A stretch of 64,000 nucleotides of DNA from Marivita sp. (GTDB lineage: Bacteria; Pseudomonadota; Alphaproteobacteria; Rhodobacterales; Rhodobacteraceae): contig NZ_JAIPUT010000018.1 in assembly GCF_020055635.1 (NCBI RefSeq), positions 1 through 64,000 of the forward strand. The letters are read 5' to 3'. The notes below the pieces were generated by a model. The model was not told the DNA's origin. It ran no database searches and worked only from the letters and a program-made list of their open reading frames with translations. Made by a program: the position numbers and the translations under genes. Below, piece after piece: positions 42,890 to 51,381 of the stretch (the stretch's first letter is position 1; each line of letters opens with the position of its first letter).

Positions 42890-43851
42890 ACATTCTGATC
42901 ATCGGCGGCGGCGGTGTCGTCGGCCAGAAACTCGCCGCCAGACTGGCCGACAAAGGCAGCTTGCGTGGCCAGCCGATCAGCAACCTGACACTTGCCGACA
43001 TCAACGATCCGGCGCCGGTCGAGGCACCGTTCCCGGTGCAGACCACGACTTGCAACATCGCCGATGCGGCCTCCGTGGCACAGGTGGTGACAGCCGAAAC
43101 AGACGTGATCTACCTTCTTGCCGCCATCGTGTCGGCCCATGCAGAAGAGGATTTCGACGCGGGCTGGCAGATCAACATGATGGGCACGATGCATGTGCTG
43201 GAACGGGCCCGCGCGCTTGGCACCAGACCGGTGGTGGTCTTCACGTCGTCCATCGCGGTTTATGGCGGTGAGGTTCCCGACCCCATTGTCGACCACAGTT
43301 TCCTCAACCCGCAAACAAGCTACGGCGCGCAGAAAGCCGTCGGCGAACTGCTGATCAACGACTATTCGCGCAAAGGCTTCATCGACGGGCGCGGGTTCCG
43401 TCTCCCGACAATCTCCGTGCGACCCGGCAAACCCAACCGCGCCGCCTCGAGCTTCATGTCATCGATCCTGCGTGAGCCACTGAACGGGCAAGAGGCGAAC
43501 TGCCCTGTGGATGAGGATTTTCTGCACTACTACCTCAGCCCCCGCAAATGCGTTGAAAACCTGATCAAGGGCACGGAAATTCCCGAGGCGGATCTGGGTC
43601 AGAACCGCTGCATGATGATGCCTGGCCGCATGTGGTCGGTGCGCCAGTTGATCGACGCCATGACCGCTGTGGCAGGCCCGGAACCGGCCAAGCGCATCAC
43701 ATGGGATCCGCAGCCCGACATCCAGGCCATCGTCAAGGGCTGGCGGTTCGACCTGCGTCCCGAAAAGGCGATCAAGCTAGGATTGCAAGCGGATGACAGC
43801 TTTGAAGACAACATCCGCTACTACCTGGAGGATGACAAACCGGCGGGCTGA
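42886..43851 (+). CDS. denD: D-erythronate dehydrogenase (DenD-type epimerase-fold enzyme)
   Basis: A 321-residue extended-SDR protein oxidising D-erythronate to 2-oxo-tetronate. The Rossmann motif is ILIIGGGGVVGQKLAARLA, the catalytic Ser-Tyr-Lys set is FTSSIAVYGG and SYGAQKAVGE, and the family stretch GRGFRLPTISVRPGKPNRAASSFMSSILREP is characteristic of DenD. The remaining enzymes needed (OtnI, OtnK, OtnC) are encoded at 45.8-48.5 kb on the other strand. It is the last gene of the idnD operon, overlapping kdgK by ATGA, and a stem-loop covers its stop codon. Confidence 0.9.
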   Translation: MNILIIGGGGVVGQKLAARLADKGSLRGQPISNLTLADINDPAPVEAPFPVQTTTCNIADAASVAQVVTAETDVIYLLAAIVSAHAEEDFDAGWQINMMGTMHVLERARALGTRPVVVFTSSIAVYGGEVPDPIVDHSFLNPQTSYGAQKAVGELLINDYSRKGFIDGRGFRLPTISVRPGKPNRAASSFMSSILREPLNGQEANCPVDEDFLHYYLSPRKCVENLIKGTEIPEADLGQNRCMMMPGRMWSVRQLIDAMTAVAGPEPAKRITWDPQPDIQAIVKGWRFDLRPEKAIKLGLQADDSFEDNIRYYLEDDKPAG

Positions 43852-43863
43852 TCGCGCCCGCCG
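43841..43863 (+). terminator. Stem-loop at the end of the idnD-denD operon
   Basis: CGGCGGGC-TGATCGC-GCCCGCCG is a perfect 8-bp stem with a 7-nt loop that contains the denD TGA stop. It sits at the convergent junction with the leftward aldolase gene. No T tract follows. Confidence 0.5.
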
Positions 43864-43929
43864 TCATCGACACAGGTCCGCGCCGCTGGAAACAGCGCGT
43901 TCCCGCTCGGCTTTGCGCGATCTTCGTGC

Positions 43930-44697
43930 TCAGGCTTTCCAGCCTCTGCACGCCTCGATCCGCTCCAGCGCGGCCCGGCGCAACAGTCCGAAGTCGATGT
44001 CGATCGCCGTGAAGACACATCCGGCCTCGACCACCTTTTCCAGCATCTCCTGGTTGGACGACAGGAACCCGGCGGGTTTGCCCGCCGCCCGGATACGGCG
44101 CATCGCCGACACGATGGCCTCCACAACGTCGGGATGGCTGGTGTTTCCCGCGTGCCCCATGGACGCGGCCAGATCGGCGGGACCGATAAAGATGCCGTCG
44201 ATCCCCGGAACGGCGGCGATCTCTTCCAGCTTTTCCATCGAGGCGACGGTCTCGATCTGGACGATCAGGCAGATTTCGTCGCGCGCGGTCGTGAAATAAT
44301 CCGGGACGGTGCCATAAAGGCTCGACCGCGATCCACCGGACACGCCGCGGATGCCATGCGGCGGATACTCCACGGCGGCGGCGGCCAGTTCGGCCTCTTC
44401 CACGGTCTGCACATAAGGCACGATGATCGTCTGCGCGCCCACGTCCAGCAGGCGCTTTATCTCGGCCACGTTCAGGCAGGACGGACGGACGGCCGGCATG
44501 GCCGGGCTGCCATTCAAGGCCTGAAGCATGGCCAGAACGTCGGCTTCCGAGTTGGGCGTGTGTTCGCAATCGATCAGCACCCAGTCGAACCCGCACCCTC
44601 CGAGCATCTCGGTCACCTGGGTGTCGCGGACCATGTGCCAGACACCGATTTGCTGTCGGCCTTCGGTGATCGCCTGCTTGAAGGTATTCTTGCGCAT
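43930..44697 (-). CDS. HpcH/HpaI-family aldolase (GarL-like)
   Basis: A 255-residue class II pyruvate aldolase. Active-site features: WVLIDCEHTPNSE (His), PAVRPSC (Arg), VQIETVASM (metal Glu) and IFIGPADLAASMGH (metal Asp). Members cleave 5-keto-4-deoxy-glucarate to pyruvate and tartronate semialdehyde (GarL) or 4-hydroxy-2-keto acids such as 2-keto-3-deoxy-rhamnonate. A GarL-type role would connect the GudD-like glucarate dehydratase at the window end with central metabolism. It is 10 nt downstream of the 2-hydroxyacid dehydrogenase gene on the same strand. Confidence 0.87.
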   Translation of the reverse strand: MRKNTFKQAITEGRQQIGVWHMVRDTQVTEMLGGCGFDWVLIDCEHTPNSEADVLAMLQALNGSPAMPAVRPSCLNVAEIKRLLDVGAQTIIVPYVQTVEEAELAAAAVEYPPHGIRGVSGGSRSSLYGTVPDYFTTARDEICLIVQIETVASMEKLEEIAAVPGIDGIFIGPADLAASMGHAGNTSHPDVVEAIVSAMRRIRAAGKPAGFLSSNQEMLEKVVEAGCVFTAIDIDFGLLRRAALERIEACRGWKA

Positions 44698-44707
44698 GTT
44701 CAGTCTT

Positions 44708-45646
44708 TCAATTCACTGCCGTCAGCAGGGCGTTTCCAGCATGGAACGCGGTGATGTTGTCGCGTTGCAATTGCCCCATTGCAGCGCGGGTTTCAACGGT
44801 CCCGGAGCCCTGGTGCGGCTGAATCACCACATTGTCCAAGGCATAGAAGCGCGGGTCGATATCGGGTTCGTTCAAGAAGACGTCCAACCCCGCGCCCGCG
44901 ATCCGGCCTGCCTCCAGCGCATCCAGCAAGGCAGCCTCGTCGACCGTCGTGCCACGAGAAATGTTGATCAGAACGCCGCGCGGACCCATGGCCGCGATCA
45001 CATCCTCGGACACGAATTTCTCGGTCTCCTTGCCGCCAACCAGCGCCACGATCAGAAAGTCCGCCGCTCCGGCAAGCGCGATCGGGTCATCATGATAGGT
45101 CCACCCCGGCGTCTCCTTTTCAGAGCGCGAATAGTAGTGAATGTCCATCTTGAACGCCGCCAGACGATCCGCGATCTCGCGTCCGATCCGGCCAAGACCC
45201 AGGATGCCGACCGTGCTTCCCGAGACCTTGCGGTTCAGCTGGTATTCCCCATGCTTGGCCCAGTTCCCCGACCGCGCCCATGCGCTGGCCTGCATCATTT
45301 CGCGCCCTTGGCAAAGCAGCAGTCCGACCGCGAGATCTGCCACATCGTCGTTCAGGACATTGGGTGTGTTGGTCACCTTTACCCCGCGCGCGCTGGCCGC
45401 TGCCGTATCGATGGAGTCGTATCCGACACCGTAATTCGCCAGCAGTCCGAGATTGGGCAGCATGTCCATCTGGTCGGCACCAAACGGGGCGTGCCCCTTG
45501 TAGGCCATCGCGGTGATCGACGCGCGGGCATCCTCGCGGAGCCCGGCCAGATCATCGGGGCCGGCAAGAAACACAGGATCGAACTCTGCCCTGAGCGCGG
45601 CAAGGTCGGTTTCGGTGTAGTTGCCCATTACGAGTGTCTTGGTCAT
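44708..45646 (-). CDS. D-isomer-specific 2-hydroxyacid dehydrogenase (glyoxylate/hydroxypyruvate reductase-like)
   Basis: A 312-residue NAD(P)-dependent dehydrogenase. The cofactor motif VGILGLGRIGREIA is near residue 150, and the catalytic Arg, Glu and His are in NISRGTTVDE, LDVFLNEP and VIQPHQGSGT. Gly in the last motif fits the GRHPR-like group. It could reduce hydroxypyruvate, glyoxylate or a 2-keto-tetronate. It is followed closely by the aldolase gene; 163 nt separate it from otnI upstream, in which I see no recognisable gene or hairpin, so it may have its own promoter. Confidence 0.87.
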   Translation of the reverse strand: MTKTLVMGNYTETDLAALRAEFDPVFLAGPDDLAGLREDARASITAMAYKGHAPFGADQMDMLPNLGLLANYGVGYDSIDTAAASARGVKVTNTPNVLNDDVADLAVGLLLCQGREMMQASAWARSGNWAKHGEYQLNRKVSGSTVGILGLGRIGREIADRLAAFKMDIHYYSRSEKETPGWTYHDDPIALAGAADFLIVALVGGKETEKFVSEDVIAAMGPRGVLINISRGTTVDEAALLDALEAGRIAGAGLDVFLNEPDIDPRFYALDNVVIQPHQGSGTVETRAAMGQLQRDNITAFHAGNALLTAVN

Positions 45647-45809
45647 CAGGTGTCTCCCTTAGCAGTTCCAGTGTGTCGTATGTGACAGCCCTGCCCGGCG
45701 CAGGTGGCCCGGTTGCCGGAATGCGCTGCCAGCAGCGAGGCCCCGGGCATGGTTGGCGCGAGCGCTGCAAAGCCGCGACGGGCGTGACCGGAGGGATTCA
45801 TCCGCGCTT

Positions 45810-46583
45810 TCATGAAGAACGGTCCCTGATCGCGTCCAGCCAGCCAAGCGTGTCGTCTGTCGGCCTATCGGACTTGTATTCGGCACCCAGGGGGCTATTC
45901 CAGCCCAGGTCGCGAAGGGTCGCGAAGACATGGGCGTAATTCAGCTCTCCGTGATCCGGCGTGCCCCGGTCGGGCACCGAGGCAAACTGGATATGCCCGA
46001 CATGGCGCAGCAGGGCGCGCAGACGCGTGCTCACATCGCCTTCGGTGCGTTGGACATGGTAGCAATCGAACATCAGCCGGAGATTGGAGGCACCGACGCT
46101 GTCGATGATGGCGACCGCCTGATCGGTGGTGCGCAGGAAATACCCGGGCGCATCATGCCGGTTCAGCGGTTCGATCAGGATGGTGATCCCGTGCGGGGCG
46201 GCTGTGTCACAGGCATAGCGCAGATTGTCGACATAGGTGGCCCGCGCGTCGTCGCCGCTGGCAAATCCGGCCATCACGTGGACGTTGCCTGTCCCGATCT
46301 GAGCCGCATAGCTGATGGCCTCGTCAATCGCAGCGCGGGCATCGGCCTGGCGACCGGGCAGGGCAGCCAGACCGTTTTCACCCATCGCCACATTGCCGCG
46401 CCGTGTGTTCAGGCCCAGCATCCGCAGGCCGGTGTCGTTCAAGGCGGCTTTTATCTCCTCGGTCGCAACTTCGTAAGGCCAATGGCATTCAACCGCATCA
46501 AACCCGGCCGCATGCGCTGCGCGGATCGCGTCGGGCAAGGGACGGTCGGTCCAGAGGAACCCGAGATTTGCCGAAAACTTCAT
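45810..46583 (-). CDS. otnI: 2-oxo-tetronate isomerase (OtnI, hydroxypyruvate isomerase fold)
   Basis: A 257-residue TIM-barrel isomerase converting 2-oxo-tetronate to 3-oxo-tetronate. Wording is close to the Hyi/OtnI family: MKFSANLGFLWTDRPLPDAIRAA, AGFDAVECHWPY, ITILIEPLNRHDAPGYFL (metal Glu), LMFDCYHVQRTEGD (metal Asp and His) and HIQFASVPDRGTPDHGELNY. The start at 46583 overlaps the otnC stop as ATGA. It is the last gene of ltnD-otnK-otnC-otnI. Plain hydroxypyruvate isomerase is the alternative, but this operon makes OtnI much more likely. Confidence 0.92.
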   Translation of the reverse strand: MKFSANLGFLWTDRPLPDAIRAAHAAGFDAVECHWPYEVATEEIKAALNDTGLRMLGLNTRRGNVAMGENGLAALPGRQADARAAIDEAISYAAQIGTGNVHVMAGFASGDDARATYVDNLRYACDTAAPHGITILIEPLNRHDAPGYFLRTTDQAVAIIDSVGASNLRLMFDCYHVQRTEGDVSTRLRALLRHVGHIQFASVPDRGTPDHGELNYAHVFATLRDLGWNSPLGAEYKSDRPTDDTLGWLDAIRDRSS

Positions 46584-47230
46584 CCGTCCCAATCCACATC
46601 GAATTTCGTTACAACGGCATTGACCTGTTCTGGCGTCAGCATCCTGGCATCATGGCCCCGCATCAGGATCGCCAGGCGCGCGGTGTCTTCCAGCTCTTCG
46701 ATGGCGTTGCAGGCCGCTTCGACATCCTTGCCCGCCACGACGGGACCGTGATTGGCCAGCATCACCGCGCTGCGCTTTCCCGCAAGCCCACGTACCGCCT
46801 CGCCCATCGCCGGGTCACCCGGCAGAAAGAAGGGCAGCAACTTGACCTTGCCCAGTTTCATGATCGAATAGGGCGTCAGCGGTGGCAGGAAATTGTCGTC
46901 GTCCACGTCTGGCATCAGCGACAACGCGACGGAATGGCACGAATGCAGGTGAACCACCGCGCCGGCGCTGCCCCGGGTGTCGTAGAAGGCGGCATGCAAC
47001 GGCATTTCCTTCGTCGGTTTGTCACCATCGATCAGCTTTCCGGCGGCATCGAAGCGCGACAGCCTTGCCGGGTCCAATCGACCGAACGACATGCCTGTGG
47101 GCGACACCAGCAACCCGCCATCCGGCGTTCGGGCCGAGATGTTGCCGGTTGATCCCCCCGTCAGACCCCGGTCGAACATCGATTTGGCCAACAGGCAGAT
47201 CCGGTCGCGCAGGCGGGTTTCTTCGGTCAT
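46580..47230 (-). CDS. otnC: 3-oxo-tetronate 4-phosphate decarboxylase (OtnC, class II aldolase/adducin family)
   Basis: A 216-residue zinc enzyme that decarboxylates 3-oxo-tetronate 4-phosphate to dihydroxyacetone phosphate. Zinc ligands appear in VVHLHSCHSVALS (His-x-His) and a later ANHGPVV histidine; the catalytic acid is in KEMPLHAAFY. GGSTGNISARTPDGGLLVSPTGMSFG is the family phosphate-binding region. The start at 47230 forms an ATGA overlap with otnK; the far upstream in-frame codon would run deep into otnK and is rejected. Confidence 0.92.
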   Translation of the reverse strand: MTEETRLRDRICLLAKSMFDRGLTGGSTGNISARTPDGGLLVSPTGMSFGRLDPARLSRFDAAGKLIDGDKPTKEMPLHAAFYDTRGSAGAVVHLHSCHSVALSLMPDVDDDNFLPPLTPYSIMKLGKVKLLPFFLPGDPAMGEAVRGLAGKRSAVMLANHGPVVAGKDVEAACNAIEELEDTARLAILMRGHDARMLTPEQVNAVVTKFDVDWDG

Positions 47231-48498
47231 TCCCGCTCCAGTTCGCTCAGCGCATCGCGGAAAAAGCCTTTGGAGCCGAAATTGCCTGATTTGAGCGTCA
47301 GGGCAATGGGCGTGCCGTTCGACGTGGCAAAGCACCAGGGCACCCCGGGTGCGATTTCCGTGCCGATATCCAGCCTGTCGACGCCAAGAGCCTGCGAGAC
47401 GGCACCCGAGGTTTCGCCTCCGGCGACGACAAATCGCTGCGCCCCGGCATCGCGAGCAGCGACAGCACAGGCCGCGAGGGCCTGCTCCACCATCGCGCCT
47501 GCGCGCTGCACGCCCAATCGTTCTTGCGCGGCGCGGACAGAGTCCGGATTGGCGGTGGCGTAGACCAGTGGCGCCTTGGTCAGGTCTTGCGCCGCGACCC
47601 ACGCCACCGCTTTCGCGTGTCCTTCGGCCGCGAAGTCCAGCGGGTCCAGCCGGTATGCCGGGCAGCCGTGCGCGATATAGGCTTCGACCTGCTGGTTGGT
47701 CATCGCCGAGCAACTGCCGGACAGCACGACTGCGCCCCTGCCAAGGTCGGGCTGAACCAGCCCCGGTGCGTCTGCAGCCAACAAACCGTCACGGGCAAAG
47801 ATGCCGGGCAGGGGCATCGCAACGGCGGATCCGCCGGTCATCAGGGGCATGTTGCGGCAGGCGCTGGCGATCACGTGAAGATCGTCATTGGCGACGGCAT
47901 CGACAACGACATGCGCGATCCCGTCCTTTCGCAAACGCTCCAGTTCGTTGGTCAACGCATCGGACCCTTTTGCCACGGTCTGCCTGTCGGCCAGTCCCGT
48001 CGGTCGGGTCACTTGCGGGTCGAGCAAGCGCATCAGATTGGAATCGCGCATCGGCGTGAGCGGATGGTCTTTCATCGGGCTTTCCGCCAGAGGCTGCCGA
48101 CCCACGAAAAGGTTTCCCATGAAGATGGACCGACCGTTTTCCGGAAAGGCCGGGCAATAGATTGTCTGCTTCGTGCCCAGGGCATCCATCAACGCTTCGG
48201 CAACAGGGCCGATATTGCCCTGTGCCGTGGAATCGAAGGTCGAACAGTATTTCCAGAAGAATCGCGTGGCACCTGCCGCCTGCAACCAGTCCAACGCCTC
48301 GAGCGCCTGTTGCACCGCCTGCTCCACCGGGACTGTGCGGATCTTGAGCGCGATCACTTCGAACGGGGCTGTTTCGGATGGGGCGTCGGTGGGCACACCC
48401 ATGCGCAAGGACACCTTGACGCCGCTTCGGGCCAGCAGCCCGGCAAGATCGGTGGCACCCGTGAAATCGTCCGCGATGCAGCCCAGGACGGTGGTCAT
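47227..48498 (-). CDS. otnK: 3-oxo-tetronate kinase (OtnK, DUF1537 family)
   Basis: A 423-residue four-carbon acid sugar kinase. The N-terminal DUF1537 domain starts GCIADDFTGATDLAGLLARSGV, with the invariant DDFTGATD. The C-terminal nucleotide-binding domain contains RFVVAGGETSGAVSQALGV, with the GGETS motif. It phosphorylates 3-oxo-tetronate at C4, linking OtnI to OtnC. The gene is overlapped by ATGA junctions on both sides. The operon composition matches the published L-threonate/D-erythronate route, so confidence is high. Related DUF1537 kinases act on other acids, for example 3-oxo-isoapionate. Confidence 0.93.
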   Translation of the reverse strand: MTTVLGCIADDFTGATDLAGLLARSGVKVSLRMGVPTDAPSETAPFEVIALKIRTVPVEQAVQQALEALDWLQAAGATRFFWKYCSTFDSTAQGNIGPVAEALMDALGTKQTIYCPAFPENGRSIFMGNLFVGRQPLAESPMKDHPLTPMRDSNLMRLLDPQVTRPTGLADRQTVAKGSDALTNELERLRKDGIAHVVVDAVANDDLHVIASACRNMPLMTGGSAVAMPLPGIFARDGLLAADAPGLVQPDLGRGAVVLSGSCSAMTNQQVEAYIAHGCPAYRLDPLDFAAEGHAKAVAWVAAQDLTKAPLVYATANPDSVRAAQERLGVQRAGAMVEQALAACAVAARDAGAQRFVVAGGETSGAVSQALGVDRLDIGTEIAPGVPWCFATSNGTPIALTLKSGNFGSKGFFRDALSELERE

Positions 48499-49403
48499 GC
48501 CGCATCCTCTCCGGGCAGGGTCAGACCAGCCTGTCGCGCATAGACCTTGGCCACCGCCGAGTCATCGACGCCTCCGAGGCCCATCTCGACCGCCTGCCGG
48601 TATTGCGCCAGCGCTGTCGCGGTGATCGGCGCCTCGAACCCGGCCGAGGCGGCGATATCGAGAACGATGCCAAGGTCCTTGGGCCAGATATTGACCGAAC
48701 TTCGGGGGCTGTAATCCCCGTCGATCACATGCGGCGCGCGGTTTTCCAGCATCCAGCTCGTGCCCGCGCTTTTCGAGATCACCTCGAGAAACGTTTCGGG
48801 TGCGACGCCCTGGGTCATGCCAAATGTCAGGGCCTCGGCCATCGCCGCGATATGCACGCCGGCCAGCAGTTGATTGGTCGCCTTCATCGCCGAGCCGGGA
48901 CCCGCAGTATTGCCAAGCTCGAACACAGTGGCCGCGATCGCATCCAGCAGGGGACGCGACGCCGTGAAGGCCGCTTCAGGACCTGATGCCATGATGGTCA
49001 ACTCCCCGCTGGCCGCCTTTGCCGCTCCGCCGGAGATCGGCGCGTCCAGGTAAAGCACGCCATGGTCTTCACAGCGGGACTCCATGGTGCGCGCAAATTC
49101 TGGCGGAACCGTCGCGCAGGACAGAACGACCGTCCCCGGCGTCAAACGAGGCACAAGCGCATCCGCACCGAACAGCACGTCCTCTGTCTGCGCTGCGTTC
49201 AGGACCACCACGGCCACAATGTTCAAATCAGCGGCAATGTCCGAAAGCGCGCCTTCTGCGCCGCCGTCTTCGCGGAATTTCTCGACCTGCGCGGGATTGA
49301 TGTCGTACCCCCAGACACGATGGCCTCCGCGAAGCGCCGACGCGGCAATACCATAGCCCATCGAGCCCAGCCCGATCACGGCAACTTTTTGCGTTTCGCC
49401 CAT
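48495..49403 (-). CDS. ltnD: L-threonate dehydrogenase
   Basis: A 302-residue beta-hydroxyacid dehydrogenase oxidising L-threonate to 2-oxo-tetronate. Motifs: AVIGLGSMGYGIAASAL, LDAPISGGAAKAASGELTIMASG and catalytic Lys in GSAMKATNQLLAG. The length equals characterised LtnD (about 301). I chose the ATG at 49403; another ATG four codons upstream (49415) cannot be excluded. It is the first gene of ltnD-otnK-otnC-otnI, downstream of two palindromic operators at 49.50-49.54 kb. Confidence 0.92.
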   Translation of the reverse strand: MGETQKVAVIGLGSMGYGIAASALRGGHRVWGYDINPAQVEKFREDGGAEGALSDIAADLNIVAVVVLNAAQTEDVLFGADALVPRLTPGTVVLSCATVPPEFARTMESRCEDHGVLYLDAPISGGAAKAASGELTIMASGPEAAFTASRPLLDAIAATVFELGNTAGPGSAMKATNQLLAGVHIAAMAEALTFGMTQGVAPETFLEVISKSAGTSWMLENRAPHVIDGDYSPRSSVNIWPKDLGIVLDIAASAGFEAPITATALAQYRQAVEMGLGGVDDSAVAKVYARQAGLTLPGEDAA

Positions 49404-49501
49404 GACCCGTCCCATTCCGTTTTCACAAAGCGCATCAGGCGTGACCATGCCGTGCGTCTTCCTTGCCGCATCCCGTTACGACAGAATTTGAATCTCATCC
49501 A

Positions 49502-49535
49502 TTTGGTATACCAAAAAATTTTCCTTGGCATACCA
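49502..49535. promoter_or_regulatory. Paired GntR operator candidates, sites 5 and 5b
   Basis: TTTGGTATACCAAA (49502-49515) is a perfect palindrome identical to site 1. A second copy with one changed base, TGGCATACCA, is at 49526-49535. The centres are 22 bp apart, about two helical turns, so two dimers could bind the same DNA face. They lie about 100 nt upstream of ltnD and about 120 nt upstream of the AroE-like gene. Confidence 0.75.
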
Positions 49536-49655
49536 AAATTTCAGGACGGATGATAAGAGCTCTCGTGTAGCTGAAAGAGACCTGAATGACACATGCACTA
49601 TCGGCCGTTGTTCGGGCCATTCCGCGTTTTCCGTCCACCAAAAAGGTCGCGCATC

Positions 49656-50510
49656 ATGCAAGATGAACCCGAGCTCAAACTCGGCCTGATTGGGGACAAT
49701 ATCGCTTCGTCGCGGGCACCGTTCCTGCACAGGCTGGCAGGCGAACAGACAGGGCTTCGGGTTCGTTATGACCGGCTTGTTCCGAAAGACATGAACGTCG
49801 ATTTCGACACCCTCTTCGACACATGTGCGGGTCACGGGTTCCGTGGCGTGAACGTGACCTATCCGTACAAGGAGCGTGCGGCAGGAAAGGTCATGATCGA
49901 AGACCCGCTTGTCCAGGCAATCGGGGCGGTCAACACGGTCCTGTTCGAACCGGAAGGACCCAAGGGTCACAACACCGATTACACCGGGTTCATCGCCGCC
50001 TATCGTGGCGAACGGGCAGACGCAAATCCCGGCATTGCCTGTCTGATCGGGACCGGCGGTGTCGGACGGGCGCTCGCCTTCGGTCTGGTTGCCCTGAATG
50101 CACTGGAAATCCGACTGTTCGATACAGACGCCAACAAAGCGCATGCGCTGGCAGAAGACTTGCGCGCCCTCCGACATGCCCCGACCGTCACTGTCTACAC
50201 CGACGCAAGTTCCGCGGCGCAGGGGGCAACGGGGCTTTTGAACGGAACACCGGTGGGCATGGTCGGCCATGGCGGGACGCCCTTGCCGGCTGCCGCGATC
50301 CACGGACAGGAATGGGCCTTCGACGCGGTTTACACCCCCGTGAACACCCGGTTCCTGGGCGACTCCGCGTCAGCTGGCCTATCCGTCATTTCCGGCTACG
50401 AGCTGTTTTTCCATCAGGGTGTCCACGCCTGGGCCCATTTCGCGGGAACCGCGCTGGACGAAACCCGTCTGCGCGAAAGCTTGGCCGCAGATGCATCGGG
50501 CCAGCCCTGA
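49656..50510 (+). CDS. Shikimate/quinate dehydrogenase-like protein (AroE family)
   Basis: A 284-residue AroE-fold NAD(P)-dependent dehydrogenase. The substrate-binding Ser pair is in DNIASSRAPFLH, the catalytic Lys in NVTYPYKERAAGK and the Asp in HNTDYTGF; the cofactor motif is CLIGTGGVGRALAFGL. The active-site Lys and Asp are intact, so it should be catalytic. The promoter carries the sugar-acid GntR palindromes and the gene is divergent from ltnD, which argues for a catabolic paralogue acting on quinate, shikimate or a similar polyol acid rather than for aromatic biosynthesis. Start at 49656 is the first ATG that matches the family N-terminus. Confidence 0.85.
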   Translation: MQDEPELKLGLIGDNIASSRAPFLHRLAGEQTGLRVRYDRLVPKDMNVDFDTLFDTCAGHGFRGVNVTYPYKERAAGKVMIEDPLVQAIGAVNTVLFEPEGPKGHNTDYTGFIAAYRGERADANPGIACLIGTGGVGRALAFGLVALNALEIRLFDTDANKAHALAEDLRALRHAPTVTVYTDASSAAQGATGLLNGTPVGMVGHGGTPLPAAAIHGQEWAFDAVYTPVNTRFLGDSASAGLSVISGYELFFHQGVHAWAHFAGTALDETRLRESLAADASGQP

Positions 50511-50580
50511 CAGGCAGGTGCAGCCGCATGGCTTCGTCGCACGCGGCAGACCGATGCTCCGTCTCCTGCGCCCGCGCATG

Positions 50581-51381
50581 TCACGTTTCGTGGATACCGT
50601 CTCCGCAGAATGCTCCGCCCTGGTAGACGGCGGTCACATCGTCGGCGGGCGGCGGATCCATTTCGGCATCGATCTTGTCGCGGTAGGCTTCGCCGTTGTC
50701 TTTCGGTTGCCATCCCAGATAGGCGACCTCGCGATTGTCCCACCACGATGCGCCGTTTGCTGATGCGCCGTAGATGACCGGGCATCCCAGCCTTGGGACA
50801 AGGAAAACCCGTTCGATCAGTGCGATGAAATCGTCGTGGCTCATCCAGGTCGACAGCATCCGGTGGTTGCGCGGTTCGGGAAAGCAGGAGCCGATACGGA
50901 CGCAAGCCGTTTCGATCCCGAACTTGTCGAAATACATGCTCGCCATGGCCTCGCCAAAGACCTTCGACACCCCGTAAAGCCCGTCGGGCCGGGTCAGAGA
51001 GTTGGCGTCAAGCCGTTCGGTTTGCTTGTGAAACCCTATGGCGTGGTTCGAGCTGGCAAAGATGATCCGGGGGGTCACGGACGACTTGCGCGCGGCCTCG
51101 TAGAGGTTGAAGATGCCGTCGATATTGGCATTGCGCACGATTTCCCAAGGTGCTTCCACCGACTGGCCTCCAAGATGGACAATGCCGTCACAGCCTTCGA
51201 CCAGCGCCTCGACCGCGTCCTTGTCGCCAAGATCGCAGTGAACGATCTCTTCATGGGCGGCTGCGTCCGTCACCCCCTCGCGGTCACTGAGCCGGATCGT
51301 TTCGGCAATGGGCCTCAAGCCTGCGCGGCACACGACGCCAAGGTTTCCGGAAGCGCCGGTGATCAAAAGTTTCTTCAGCAT
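50581..51381 (-). CDS. udh: Uronate dehydrogenase
   Basis: A 266-residue extended-SDR enzyme oxidising D-galacturonate or D-glucuronate to the aldaro-lactone with NAD+. It follows Agrobacterium Udh closely: LLITGASGNLGVVCR, CDGIVHLGGQSVE, IIFASSNHAIGFHKQTERL, RPDGLYGVSKVFGE (Tyr-x-x-x-Lys), RIGSCFPEPRNHRMLSTWMSHDDF and CPVIYGASANGASWWDN. It is the last gene of the leftward operon gntR-lactonase-enolase-hydrolase-udh and overlaps the hydrolase gene by 7 nt. A glucarate dehydratase in the divergent operon would use its product. Confidence 0.93.
   Translation of the reverse strand: MLKKLLITGASGNLGVVCRAGLRPIAETIRLSDREGVTDAAAHEEIVHCDLGDKDAVEALVEGCDGIVHLGGQSVEAPWEIVRNANIDGIFNLYEAARKSSVTPRIIFASSNHAIGFHKQTERLDANSLTRPDGLYGVSKVFGEAMASMYFDKFGIETACVRIGSCFPEPRNHRMLSTWMSHDDFIALIERVFLVPRLGCPVIYGASANGASWWDNREVAYLGWQPKDNGEAYRDKIDAEMDPPPADDVTAVYQGGAFCGDGIHET

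Noticed and set aside
46580-47713. A 377-residue frame for the class II aldolase OtnC
   Set aside because: The first part is antisense-like content within the otnK gene in another frame; the family start at 47230 overlaps the otnK stop as ATGA.
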